Source: JAGPKI01 sp052034135 (GTDB lineage: Bacteria > Caldisericota > Caldisericia > UBA6126 > JAGPKI01). From it: 20,039 nt of DNA. The stretch lies in NCBI GenBank assembly GCA_052034135.1, contig JBPOJC010000078.1, positions 1 through 20,039 of the forward strand, given 5' to 3'. Positions within the stretch are counted from its first letter, which is position 1; the number at the start of each line of letters is the position of its first letter. The position numbers and the translations under genes are program-made. Below, piece by piece: positions 7,490 to 13,866 of the stretch. Under the pieces are notes generated by a model. That model searched no databases, was not told the origin of the DNA, and saw only the letters and a list, made by a program, of their open reading frames with translations.

Positions 7490-8044
7490 ATGTCTAAAGT
7501 TGGTAAAAAACCAATAATAATACCTGAAAATGTTACAGTTGATCTCGATCCAACTACAAATACAGTTACCGTTAAAGGACCAAAGGGTGAACTAACAAAA
7601 ACATTTGATAAAAGAATTTCTATTAAAATTGAAGAAAATAAAATTATTGTAGAAAGAACTTCTGATGAAAAAGAAGTAAAAAAACTTCATGGTTTAGTTA
7701 GAGCATTAATAGCTAATATGGTAACAGGTGTAAGTCAAGGTTTTATAAAAAGATTAGAATTAAGTGGTATGGGATACAAAGCAGCTCTTAATGGAAATAA
7801 ATTGGTATTGAATTTAGGTTTTACTCACCCAGTTGTTTTTGAACCTTTAGATGGAATCGAGTTTAATTTACCAGTAGAAACTATTATAGAAGTAAAGGGC
7901 ATCGACAAGGAGACTGTTGGGCTCATGGCTTCTAAAATACGCCACTCAAGGAACCCCGATCCTTATAAAGGGAAAGGCGTTAAATATATGGGCGAAACGA
8001 TCAGGAAAAAAGCTGGTAAGTCTCTTGGAAAGGCAGGTGCATAA
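7490..8044 (+). CDS. rplF: 50S ribosomal protein L6 (uL6)
   Basis: L6 lies near the sarcin-ricin loop and the factor-binding site. The 184-residue product has the duplicated fold: SKVGKKPIIIPENVTV, VTVKGPKGEL, LVRALIANMVTGVSQGF, LELSGMGYKA, then in the second half IEVKGIDKETVGLMASKIR and PDPYKGKGVKYMGE. The 32-nt spacer after rpsH is the longest in the spc part and holds GAAGGAG (7473-7479). No hairpin or promoter stands out there. Confidence 0.96.
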   Translation: MSKVGKKPIIIPENVTVDLDPTTNTVTVKGPKGELTKTFDKRISIKIEENKIIVERTSDEKEVKKLHGLVRALIANMVTGVSQGFIKRLELSGMGYKAALNGNKLVLNLGFTHPVVFEPLDGIEFNLPVETIIEVKGIDKETVGLMASKIRHSRNPDPYKGKGVKYMGETIRKKAGKSLGKAGA

Positions 8045-8049
8045 GTTTT

Positions 8050-8406
8050 ATGAGTAGAGAAGATAGTAGAATTCTACGACATAATAGGATAAGGAAAAAA
8101 GTAAAAGGCAATTCTTTACGTCCAAGGCTTTCTGTATATAAAAGCTTAAAATATATTTATGCTCAGGTAATTGATGACGAAAAAGGCATTACTATTACTT
8201 CTGCTTCAACAAATGAACCTGATTTTAGGAAAGCTTATTCGAATTTCAAAAATAAGGAAGCAGCGAAAAATTTAGGCGAAATTTTGAGCAAGAGAATCAA
8301 AGAAAAGAACATTGATGAAGTGGTAATGGATAGGGGTGGCTTTAAATATCACGGAGTTGTAAAAGAGTTTGCTGATGCAGTAAGAAATGGAGGTATTAAG
8401 TTTTAA
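8050..8406 (+). CDS. rplR: 50S ribosomal protein L18 (uL18)
   Basis: L18 binds 5S rRNA beside L5. The 118-residue product shows HNRIRKKVKGNSLRPRLSVYKS, IYAQVIDDEKG, SAST and the C-terminal DRGGFKYHGVVKEFADAVRN followed by GGIKF, all family hallmarks. The start is 5 nt after the rplF stop, with AGGTG in the end of rplF as ribosome-binding site. Its TAA overlaps the rpsE ATG by one base. Confidence 0.96.
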   Translation: MSREDSRILRHNRIRKKVKGNSLRPRLSVYKSLKYIYAQVIDDEKGITITSASTNEPDFRKAYSNFKNKEAAKNLGEILSKRIKEKNIDEVVMDRGGFKYHGVVKEFADAVRNGGIKF

Positions 8407-8933
8407 TGTTTGATCCAATTGATGAAATAATTGAAGAGGAAATAATTACCGAAGAACAATATGAAGAAGAGACAATTAATATTTCAAGAGTCTCAAAAAC
8501 TGTAAAAGGGGGAAAAAGACTTAAATTCAGAGTTCTCATTGTTGTAGGAAATGGTAATGGATTGGTAGGAGTAGGATTAGGAAAGTCTGATCAGATACCA
8601 GTGGCTATTCAGAAAGCAATTAATTCAGCAAAAAGAGATTTAATTAGGGTACCTCTAAAAGGAAAAACCATTCCTTATGATGTTAGAGGTAAATGTGGTT
8701 CAACAGTGGTTTATCTTGCGCCAGCTGTTTCTGGAACGGGAATAATAGCTGGTGGAGCCACGAGAAAAATTCTTGATAAAGCTGGCGTTAAAGATGTAAT
8801 TGGTAAAATATATGGTTCATCGAATGCAGTCAATGTAGCAAAAGCAACGATAAATGCCCTTAAACAACTGAAAGATCCCGTAGAAATTGCAAAAATGCGT
8901 GGAGTTACTCTTAAGCAACTATTTGGAATTTGA
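8406..8933 (+). CDS. rpsE: 30S ribosomal protein S5 (uS5)
   Basis: S5 is at the mRNA entry side and influences decoding accuracy. The 175-residue product has the N-terminal dsRBD-like domain (SRVSKTVKGGKRLKFRVLIV, GNGNGLVGVGLGKS) and the C-terminal domain (VSGTGIIAGGATRKILDKAG, YGSSNAVNVAKAT). The first ~22 residues are strongly acidic (IDEIIEEEIITEEQYEEE), as in several bacterial S5 proteins with an extended N terminus. ATG 8406 overlaps the rplR stop by one base. The next gene is rplO; there is no rpmD between them. Confidence 0.96.
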   Translation: MFDPIDEIIEEEIITEEQYEEETINISRVSKTVKGGKRLKFRVLIVVGNGNGLVGVGLGKSDQIPVAIQKAINSAKRDLIRVPLKGKTIPYDVRGKCGSTVVYLAPAVSGTGIIAGGATRKILDKAGVKDVIGKIYGSSNAVNVAKATINALKQLKDPVEIAKMRGVTLKQLFGI

Positions 8934-8952
8934 TGAAGGGAGGAGATTGTTT

Positions 8953-9402
8953 ATGATTAAGCTGGAAAATCTTCAAAAAAGAAAAAGTATTATTAAACCT
9001 TCAAAAAGGGTAGGCAGAGGAAGCTCTTCCGGTAAGGGAGTAAGGTGCGGTTATGGAAATAAAGGAGCTAAAGCTCGCTCAGGCAGAACAAAAGCTGTAG
9101 GTTTTGAAGGAGGACAAACTCCTTTATATAGAAGAATTCCTAAATATCGAGGATTTAAATCTTTCTCTTCATTTGAAAAGGCTACTGTCACGCTAAAAGT
9201 TTTAAGCGAAAAATATTCCTCTGGTGATGTTGTTGATATTAATTCTTTAAAAGAAAAAGGTATTGTTCCGTCGACATGTAAGAAATTTAAAGTTGTTAAT
9301 TCAGGAGATCTGGACAAATCTTTAAAAATTATAGGTGAAGCCACTCAATCTGCTAAAAAAATTATTGAAAGTCACGGTGGTAACCTGGAGGGAGTTTCCT
9401 AA
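8953..9402 (+). CDS. rplO: 50S ribosomal protein L15 (uL15)
   Basis: L15 is an assembly hub of the large subunit. The 149-residue product has the glycine- and lysine-rich N-terminal arm with KRVGRGSSSGKGVRCGYGNK and KARSGRTKAVGFEGGQTPLY, then RRIPKYRGF and the C-terminal domain (GEATQSAKKIIESHGG). The frame is open back to 8887, inside rpsE, but ATG 8953 is the right start: GGGAGG at 8938-8943 is 9 nt upstream and the protein then begins as the family does. Confidence 0.96.
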   Translation: MIKLENLQKRKSIIKPSKRVGRGSSSGKGVRCGYGNKGAKARSGRTKAVGFEGGQTPLYRRIPKYRGFKSFSSFEKATVTLKVLSEKYSSGDVVDINSLKEKGIVPSTCKKFKVVNSGDLDKSLKIIGEATQSAKKIIESHGGNLEGVS

Positions 9403-9404
9403 AA

Positions 9405-10673
9405 GTGCTTAAAAATATTTTAAATGCTCTCAAGCTTCCAGAAGTTAGAAAAAGAATTACTTTTACTTTTTTAATTTTTATTTTGATTAGGCTTGGACAT
9501 TATGTAATTGTTCCTGGAATTAATAGAACTATCCTTGCAGACATAGTTTCACAAAGCGGATTTTTGGGTTTATTGGATCTTTTCTCCGGTGGCGGTTATA
9601 GAAATTTTTCCATTTTTTCCCTTGGTGTGCTTCCATACATCAATGCTTCAATTATCCTTCAACTTTTAGCAGTTGTCATACCATATCTTGAAAATTTAAC
9701 AAAAGAGGGTGGCGAAGAAGGAAGAAGAAAAATTGCTGTTTATACTAATTGGCTGACTTTAGGTTTGGGAATTTTGCAGGCATTTATGTTTGCAAATTAT
9801 ATTTTTAAGGATGCGCTAATATCTCAGAGCTTTATGACAAAATTAGTTGTAATTGTTACATTAATTGCTGGAACTTTCCTTCTTATATGGTTAGGAGAAT
9901 TAGTTACAGAAAATGGAATTGGCAATGGAGTATCATTAATAATTTTTGTTGGTATAATTTCAAGAGTTCCTCTATCAATAACTGAGGCTACTCAGATGCT
10001 TCGCGGAGGTTCTCTTACATATACAACACTTATTTTAGCCATTATTGTAAGTTTGCTTGCCTTGGCAGGAATTATATATGTTTATCAAGCAGAACGCCGG
10101 ATAGTTGTTCAGTATTCAAAGAGAATTGTCGGTAGAAAAATGTACGGAGGTCAATCTACTTATATTCCATTAAAACTTGTTCAGGCAGGGGTTTTACCAA
10201 TTATTTTTGCCTCTTCTGTTATGATGTTTCCAGGAATCATTAGTCAATTTTTCCCCGGAACAGCATTCGAAAATTTTGTTAAAACATATCTTACTTCCCA
10301 AACTTCTATATGGTTTAACCTTGGCTTTTTCTTGTTAGTTGTATTCTTTACATATTTTTATACATCTATAACCTATAATCCCTCTGATCTTGCTGATAAT
10401 CTTCAAAAATATGGAGGATTTATTCCTGGAGTTAGGCCAGGTAAAGCTACTGCTGATTACATTCAAAGTGTTTTGAATAGAATTACATTTCCTGCATCTA
10501 TATTTCTTGCAGCACTTGCTGTGCTGCCCAATGTCTTGCTTGTTAGAACAAATCTTTCTATATTTTACTTTGGTGGTACATCTATTCTTATTATGATTGG
10601 AGTTGCGATTGAAACAGCTCAACAGTTAGAAGCTTTCTTGGTGATGCGGCAATACAGAGGTTTTTTAAAGTAA
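9405..10673 (+). CDS. secY: Preprotein translocase subunit SecY, GTG start
   Basis: SecY is the membrane channel of the Sec pathway. The 422-residue product has the length and the alternating hydrophobic segments of a ten-helix protein. Signatures seen are GVLPYINASIILQLL, ENGIGNGVSLIIFVGI, the cytoplasmic loop with AERRIVVQYSKR, and the ribosome-contacting loop FIPGVRPGKATADYI. The plug region follows helix 1 (LFSGGGYRNFSIFSLG). The start is GTG 9405, two bases after the rplO stop, using GGAGGG in the end of rplO. The stop overlaps the adk ATG by one base. Confidence 0.97.
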   Translation: MLKNILNALKLPEVRKRITFTFLIFILIRLGHYVIVPGINRTILADIVSQSGFLGLLDLFSGGGYRNFSIFSLGVLPYINASIILQLLAVVIPYLENLTKEGGEEGRRKIAVYTNWLTLGLGILQAFMFANYIFKDALISQSFMTKLVVIVTLIAGTFLLIWLGELVTENGIGNGVSLIIFVGIISRVPLSITEATQMLRGGSLTYTTLILAIIVSLLALAGIIYVYQAERRIVVQYSKRIVGRKMYGGQSTYIPLKLVQAGVLPIIFASSVMMFPGIISQFFPGTAFENFVKTYLTSQTSIWFNLGFFLLVVFFTYFYTSITYNPSDLADNLQKYGGFIPGVRPGKATADYIQSVLNRITFPASIFLAALAVLPNVLLVRTNLSIFYFGGTSILIMIGVAIETAQQLEAFLVMRQYRGFLK

Positions 10674-11263
10674 TGATAAGCATATTAATTGGTCCTCCTG
10701 GATCAGGTAAAACAACACAAGCTAAATTGTTAGCAAAAGAGCTTGATCTTCCATTAATCGCAACTGGAGATCTTGTTAGAAAAGCAATTAATGATAATTA
10801 TAAGAATTATAAAGAAATCGTTGACGGAGGAAGCTTACTACCCGATACAGTAGTTTTTGAGATTATAAGGAACGATATTGAGAAGCTTGATATTAAGAGA
10901 GGTTTTATTATTGAAGGTTTTCCAAGGACAATTGGTCAAGCAAAGATTCTTGATGACTACTTAAATTTTAATAAAATCTCAATCGATTTTGTTTTTTACC
11001 TTCAAATAGGCAAAGAAGAATTAATGGAAAGAATTCTTAAAAGAAAATATACTGATAAGAGCGACCGACCTGATGATGATTTAGAAGCATTTAATAAAAG
11101 ACTCGAAGTATATTTTTCCGATTCTTATCCTTTGTATGAATATTATACAAAAAGGTATTTACTATATGAAGTATCTGCTTCAAATGATATCGATAATGTA
11201 TTTTCTGATATTCTCGCTGTCATTAGTTTTTGGAAAAAGGGAAAAATTTTAATTAGATCATGA
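10673..11263 (+). CDS. adk: Adenylate kinase, short LID form, diverged
   Basis: Adenylate kinase interconverts ATP plus AMP with 2 ADP. The 196-residue product has the P-loop GPPGSGKTT (residues 7-15), the AMP-site TGD-L-V-R (31-36), EGFPRT (81-86) and Q89, the glutamine that recognises adenine. The LID is short: residues 120-143 run directly from RILKRKYTD to RPDDD and KRLE with no four-cysteine zinc insert, so this is a short-type enzyme. Two departures from the usual family are a threonine where GKGT is normal in the P-loop and glutamate for aspartate before GFPR. Another NMP kinase specificity is possible, but the secY-adk-map order and Q89 favour Adk. The gene overlaps map by 4 nt (ATGA). 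Confidence 0.9.
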   Translation: MISILIGPPGSGKTTQAKLLAKELDLPLIATGDLVRKAINDNYKNYKEIVDGGSLLPDTVVFEIIRNDIEKLDIKRGFIIEGFPRTIGQAKILDDYLNFNKISIDFVFYLQIGKEELMERILKRKYTDKSDRPDDDLEAFNKRLEVYFSDSYPLYEYYTKRYLLYEVSASNDIDNVFSDILAVISFWKKGKILIRS

Positions 11264-12012
11264 TTCTATTAAAGAATGGAGAAGAGTATAAATTGATGAA
11301 GAAAGCAGGGTCAATTCTTGCTGGAACAATGGAATTTTTAGAAAGCAAGATAGCTCCTGGTGTTTCTGCTCAAAAGCTTGATGCTTATGCTTACGATTTT
11401 ATTCGTAAACATGGTGCAGAACCAGCCTTTCTGGGTTTTAATAATTATAAATATACAACTTGTATTTCTGTAAATAACGAAGTTATACACGGTTTACCGC
11501 TTAAAGAAAAAATTCTTCACGAGGGCGACATCGTTTCTATTGACATAGGGTGTTCATATAGAGGATATTTTGCAGATATGGCAAAGACTTTTCCTGTTGG
11601 TAAAGTTAGCGAAAAAAGAAAACTTTTAATTGAGGTTACTGAAAAATCTCTAATTATGGGTATAAATTCTGTTAAGGTTGGTTCTCATATTGGAGAAATA
11701 GGTTTTACGGTACAAACTTTTGTTCAAAAGAATGGATTTTCAGTTGTTAAGAATTTTGTTGGCCATGGTATTGGATTAAAGTTACACGAAGAACCCCAAA
11801 TACCTAATTTTGGCGAAAGCGGAAATGGACCATTAATTAAGACAGGAATGGCTTTAGCAATAGAACCAATGGTTAATTCTGGATCGGATGAAGTTTTAAC
11901 TCTCTCTGATGGGTGGACCGTTGTAACAAAAGATGGTAGCGATTCAGCACATTTTGAGCACACTGTTTTTGTTAATGATCAGTCTGTGGAAATATTAACA
12001 TTACTTTTTTGA
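11260..12012 (+). CDS. map: Methionine aminopeptidase, type I
   Basis: This enzyme removes the initiator methionine from nascent proteins. At 250 residues it is a type-I enzyme without N-terminal extension. All five metal ligands are visible: D95 (SIDIG), D106 (FADMAKTF), H169 (GHGIG), E202 (AIEPM) and E233 (HFEHT), together with the substrate histidine H77 (VIHGLP). The start overlaps adk by 4 nt, implying coupled translation. It lies 14 nt before infA, the standard order in many Gram-positive and deep-branching bacteria. Confidence 0.96.
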   Translation: MILLKNGEEYKLMKKAGSILAGTMEFLESKIAPGVSAQKLDAYAYDFIRKHGAEPAFLGFNNYKYTTCISVNNEVIHGLPLKEKILHEGDIVSIDIGCSYRGYFADMAKTFPVGKVSEKRKLLIEVTEKSLIMGINSVKVGSHIGEIGFTVQTFVQKNGFSVVKNFVGHGIGLKLHEEPQIPNFGESGNGPLIKTGMALAIEPMVNSGSDEVLTLSDGWTVVTKDGSDSAHFEHTVFVNDQSVEILTLLF

Positions 12013-12026
12013 GAGCTGATTAGGAA

Positions 12027-12242
12027 ATGGGAAACAAAGACATTTTAGAGACCGAGGGCGTAATAACGGAAAAGCTCCCAAATGCTATGTTTCGAGTAAA
12101 GCTCGATAACGGGAGAGAAATTATTGCTCATATATCTGGTAAGATGAGAATGAATTTTATAAAACTTGTTGTTGGTGACAGAGTTAAAGTTGAAATAAGT
12201 AAGTATGATTTATCAAAAGGTAGAATTACTTATAGACTTTAA
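12027..12242 (+). CDS. infA: Translation initiation factor IF-1
   Basis: IF-1 blocks the A site during initiation. The 71-residue product covers the whole single OB-fold: EGVITEKLPNAMFRVKLDNG, IAHISGKMRMNFIKL, GDRVKVEISKYDLSKGRITY. ATG 12027 is set by homology. Its ribosome-binding site is weak, with TTAGGA ending only two bases before the ATG and GAGAG slightly further upstream, so translation may rely on coupling to map 14 nt away (inference). Confidence 0.96.
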   Translation: MGNKDILETEGVITEKLPNAMFRVKLDNGREIIAHISGKMRMNFIKLVVGDRVKVEISKYDLSKGRITYRL

Positions 12243-12266
12243 TGAAAGATTAATAGGGAGGTTAAA

Positions 12267-12380
12267 GTGAAAGTACAAGCTTCTGTCAAGAAGAGATGTA
12301 AAGATTGCAAGATAGTTAGAAGAAAAGGTCGTGTTTATATTATTTGTAGTAATCCTAAGCATAAGCAAAGACAAGGATAA
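12267..12380 (+). CDS. rpmJ: 50S ribosomal protein L36 (bL36), zinc form, GTG start
   Basis: This is a 37-residue gene. L36 is a small zinc-ribbon protein of the large subunit. The product starts MKVQASVKKRCKDC and ends CSNPKHKQRQG; C11, C14, C27 and H32 are the zinc ligands of the standard C+ form. The start is GTG 12267 with a strong GGGAGG at 12256-12261. The position between infA and rpsM is canonical. Confidence 0.96.
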   Translation: MKVQASVKKRCKDCKIVRRKGRVYIICSNPKHKQRQG

Positions 12381-12406
12381 GGATTAGGAGAGGAGAAGTT
12401 TAGAAA

Positions 12407-12769
12407 ATGCCAAGAATTGCTGGTGTAGATTTACCTCTTAACAAGAGAGTAGATATAGCTTTAACAAAAATTTACGGTGTTGGTCCGAGCAATGCCATTC
12501 AAATTTTAAAAGAAGCAAATGTTTCGACTGACTTAAAAGTAAAAGATTTATCTGAAGACCAAGTTGAGCGTATTGCTCAGGCAATCAGAGAAAACTATAT
12601 TGTTGAAGGGGATTTAAGAAAAATAGTATCGCAAAACATTAGAAAACTAATGGATATTGGTTGCTATAGAGGACTGAGGCATAAGAGAGGTCTCCCTGTT
12701 AGAGGACAGAGAACTCGAACGAATGCACGTACGAAAAAAGGACCAAGAAAAACGATTGGAAGCAAGTAA
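12407..12769 (+). CDS. rpsM: 30S ribosomal protein S13 (uS13)
   Basis: S13 sits in the head and contacts P-site tRNA and inter-subunit bridges. The 120-residue product shows PRIAGVDLPLNKRVDIALT, KIYGVGPSNA, and the C-terminal GCYRGLRHKRGLPVRGQRT followed by TNARTKKGPRK. AGGAG at 12391-12395 lies 11 nt before ATG 12407. It opens the alpha-operon section 26 nt after rpmJ, with no promoter or S4-binding pseudoknot that I could recognise in that short gap. Confidence 0.96.
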   Translation: MPRIAGVDLPLNKRVDIALTKIYGVGPSNAIQILKEANVSTDLKVKDLSEDQVERIAQAIRENYIVEGDLRKIVSQNIRKLMDIGCYRGLRHKRGLPVRGQRTRTNARTKKGPRKTIGSK

Positions 12770-12785
12770 ATGAAAGGAGTTTTAA

Positions 12786-12803
12786 ATGAGAGAAAATGGC
12801 TGA
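12786..12803 (+). promoter_or_regulatory. Possible five-codon leader ORF overlapping the rpsK start
   Basis: ATG at 12786 opens a reading frame of five sense codons (M-R-E-N-G) ending in TGA at 12801-12803. It, and not rpsK, is correctly spaced (6 nt) from the only good Shine-Dalgarno, AAAGGAG at 12773-12779. It overlaps the rpsK ATG by 8 nt (ATGGCTGA), the same overlap length as rplD/rplW and rpmC/rpsQ in this window. Ribosomes could translate it and reinitiate on rpsK. This is inference from spacing, and it may have no function. Confidence 0.4.
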
Positions 12804-13209
12804 AGAAGTAAAAGCGCAAGAAGCAGAAGTTAAAACAACAACAAGGCGGAAATCTAAAAAAGCACCACCTGAAGGGAAAGTTTATATTTATGCTACGTTT
12901 AATAATACAATTGTTTCTATTACTAATCCAAATGGCGATGTAATTTGTTGGAGTTCAGCAGGTACTTCAGGATTTAAAGGAACAAGAAAAGGTACAGCAT
13001 ATGCAGCACAAGTTGCAGCAGAAAACGCAGCCAAGAAAGCTTTAAGTCTTGGCATGAAACAGGTAGAGGTCTATGTTAAGGGACCTGGTCCTGGCAGAGA
13101 GACAGGTATAAGAGCTATACAGGGAGCCGGTTTAGATGTAGTTTTAATTAAAGATATTACTCCAATCCCTCACAATGGTTGCAGACCACCAAAACCAAGG
13201 AGAATGTAA
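12796..13209 (+). CDS. rpsK: 30S ribosomal protein S11 (uS11)
   Basis: S11 lies in the platform near the E site. The 137-residue product has a charged N-terminal stretch (about 20 residues, EVKAQEAEVKTTTRRKSKK), then GKVYIYATFNNTIVSITNPN, GTSGFKGTRKGTAYAAQVAA and the C-terminal DITPIPHNGCRPPKPRRM. ATG 12796 is the only possible start, because an in-frame TGA lies at 12787-12789. The nearest good Shine-Dalgarno, AAAGGAG at 12773-12779, is 16 nt away, longer than usual; see the leader ORF at 12786. Confidence 0.96.
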   Translation: MAEEVKAQEAEVKTTTRRKSKKAPPEGKVYIYATFNNTIVSITNPNGDVICWSSAGTSGFKGTRKGTAYAAQVAAENAAKKALSLGMKQVEVYVKGPGPGRETGIRAIQGAGLDVVLIKDITPIPHNGCRPPKPRRM

Positions 13210-13212
13210 AAA

Positions 13213-13842
13213 ATGGCAAGATATATTGAGCCTTTATGCAAAAAATGTAGAAGATTAAATGCAAAACTTTTCCTGAAAGGCGACAGATGTCTTGGAGATA
13301 AATGTTCTTTTCAAAAAAGATCATATAGCCCAGGGCAGCATGGTCCTGTAGTTAGGAGAAGAAAACCTACTGATTATGGTGCTCATCTTACAGAAAAACA
13401 AAGAGCTAAGTTCTATTATGGATTAATGGAAAATCAGTTTAGAAAATATTTTGAGGAAGCATCAAGTCAGCGTAAAATACCTACAGGGGATCGCCTTATC
13501 CAGCTTTTGGAAAGAAGACTTGATAATGTTCTTTATAGGTCTGGAGTGGGAGTTTCTCGACAAATGGCTAGACAATTTGTTCTTCATAAGAAAATTCTTG
13601 TAAATGGAAAATGCGTAAATATTCCTTCCTATAGGCTTAAAGCTGGCGATAAGATAACTTTAAAAGAAGATCTCAAAAAAAATGTTTATGCTTTAGCATT
13701 TAAGGAAAGAAACATTACTCTGCCACCCTGGATAAATATAGATAAAGAAAAATTCGAAATAGAAATTATGAGAGAGCCACTAAGAGAAGAGGTTATAGTT
13801 CCATTTAACGAGCAATTGATTGTAGAGTTCTATTCTAAGTAG
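13213..13842 (+). CDS. rpsD: 30S ribosomal protein S4 (uS4), zinc-binding form
   Basis: S4 starts 30S body assembly and is the usual repressor of the alpha operon. The 209-residue product carries the zinc ligands C9, C12, C26 and C31, as in thermophilic and many Gram-positive S4 proteins, then SPGQHGP, DYGAHLTEKQRAKFYYG and the S4 RNA-binding domain (RLDNVLYRSGVGVSRQMARQ, HKKILVNGKCVNIPSYRLKA). AAGGAG at 13198-13203, inside rpsK, is 9 nt before ATG 13213. Confidence 0.97.
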   Translation: MARYIEPLCKKCRRLNAKLFLKGDRCLGDKCSFQKRSYSPGQHGPVVRRRKPTDYGAHLTEKQRAKFYYGLMENQFRKYFEEASSQRKIPTGDRLIQLLERRLDNVLYRSGVGVSRQMARQFVLHKKILVNGKCVNIPSYRLKAGDKITLKEDLKKNVYALAFKERNITLPPWINIDKEKFEIEIMREPLREEVIVPFNEQLIVEFYSK

Positions 13843-13866
13843 TAAAAAATAGGAAGTGAGGTATAA

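Noticed and set aside
8887..8952. Longer L15 starting inside rpsE
   Set aside because: The added residues are not L15-like, and the Shine-Dalgarno at 8938-8943 points to ATG 8953.
10335..10622. Cys/Asn/Lys-rich minus-strand frame within secY
   Set aside because: Composition is what the complement of a hydrophobic AT-rich membrane gene gives; secY is certain on the other strand.
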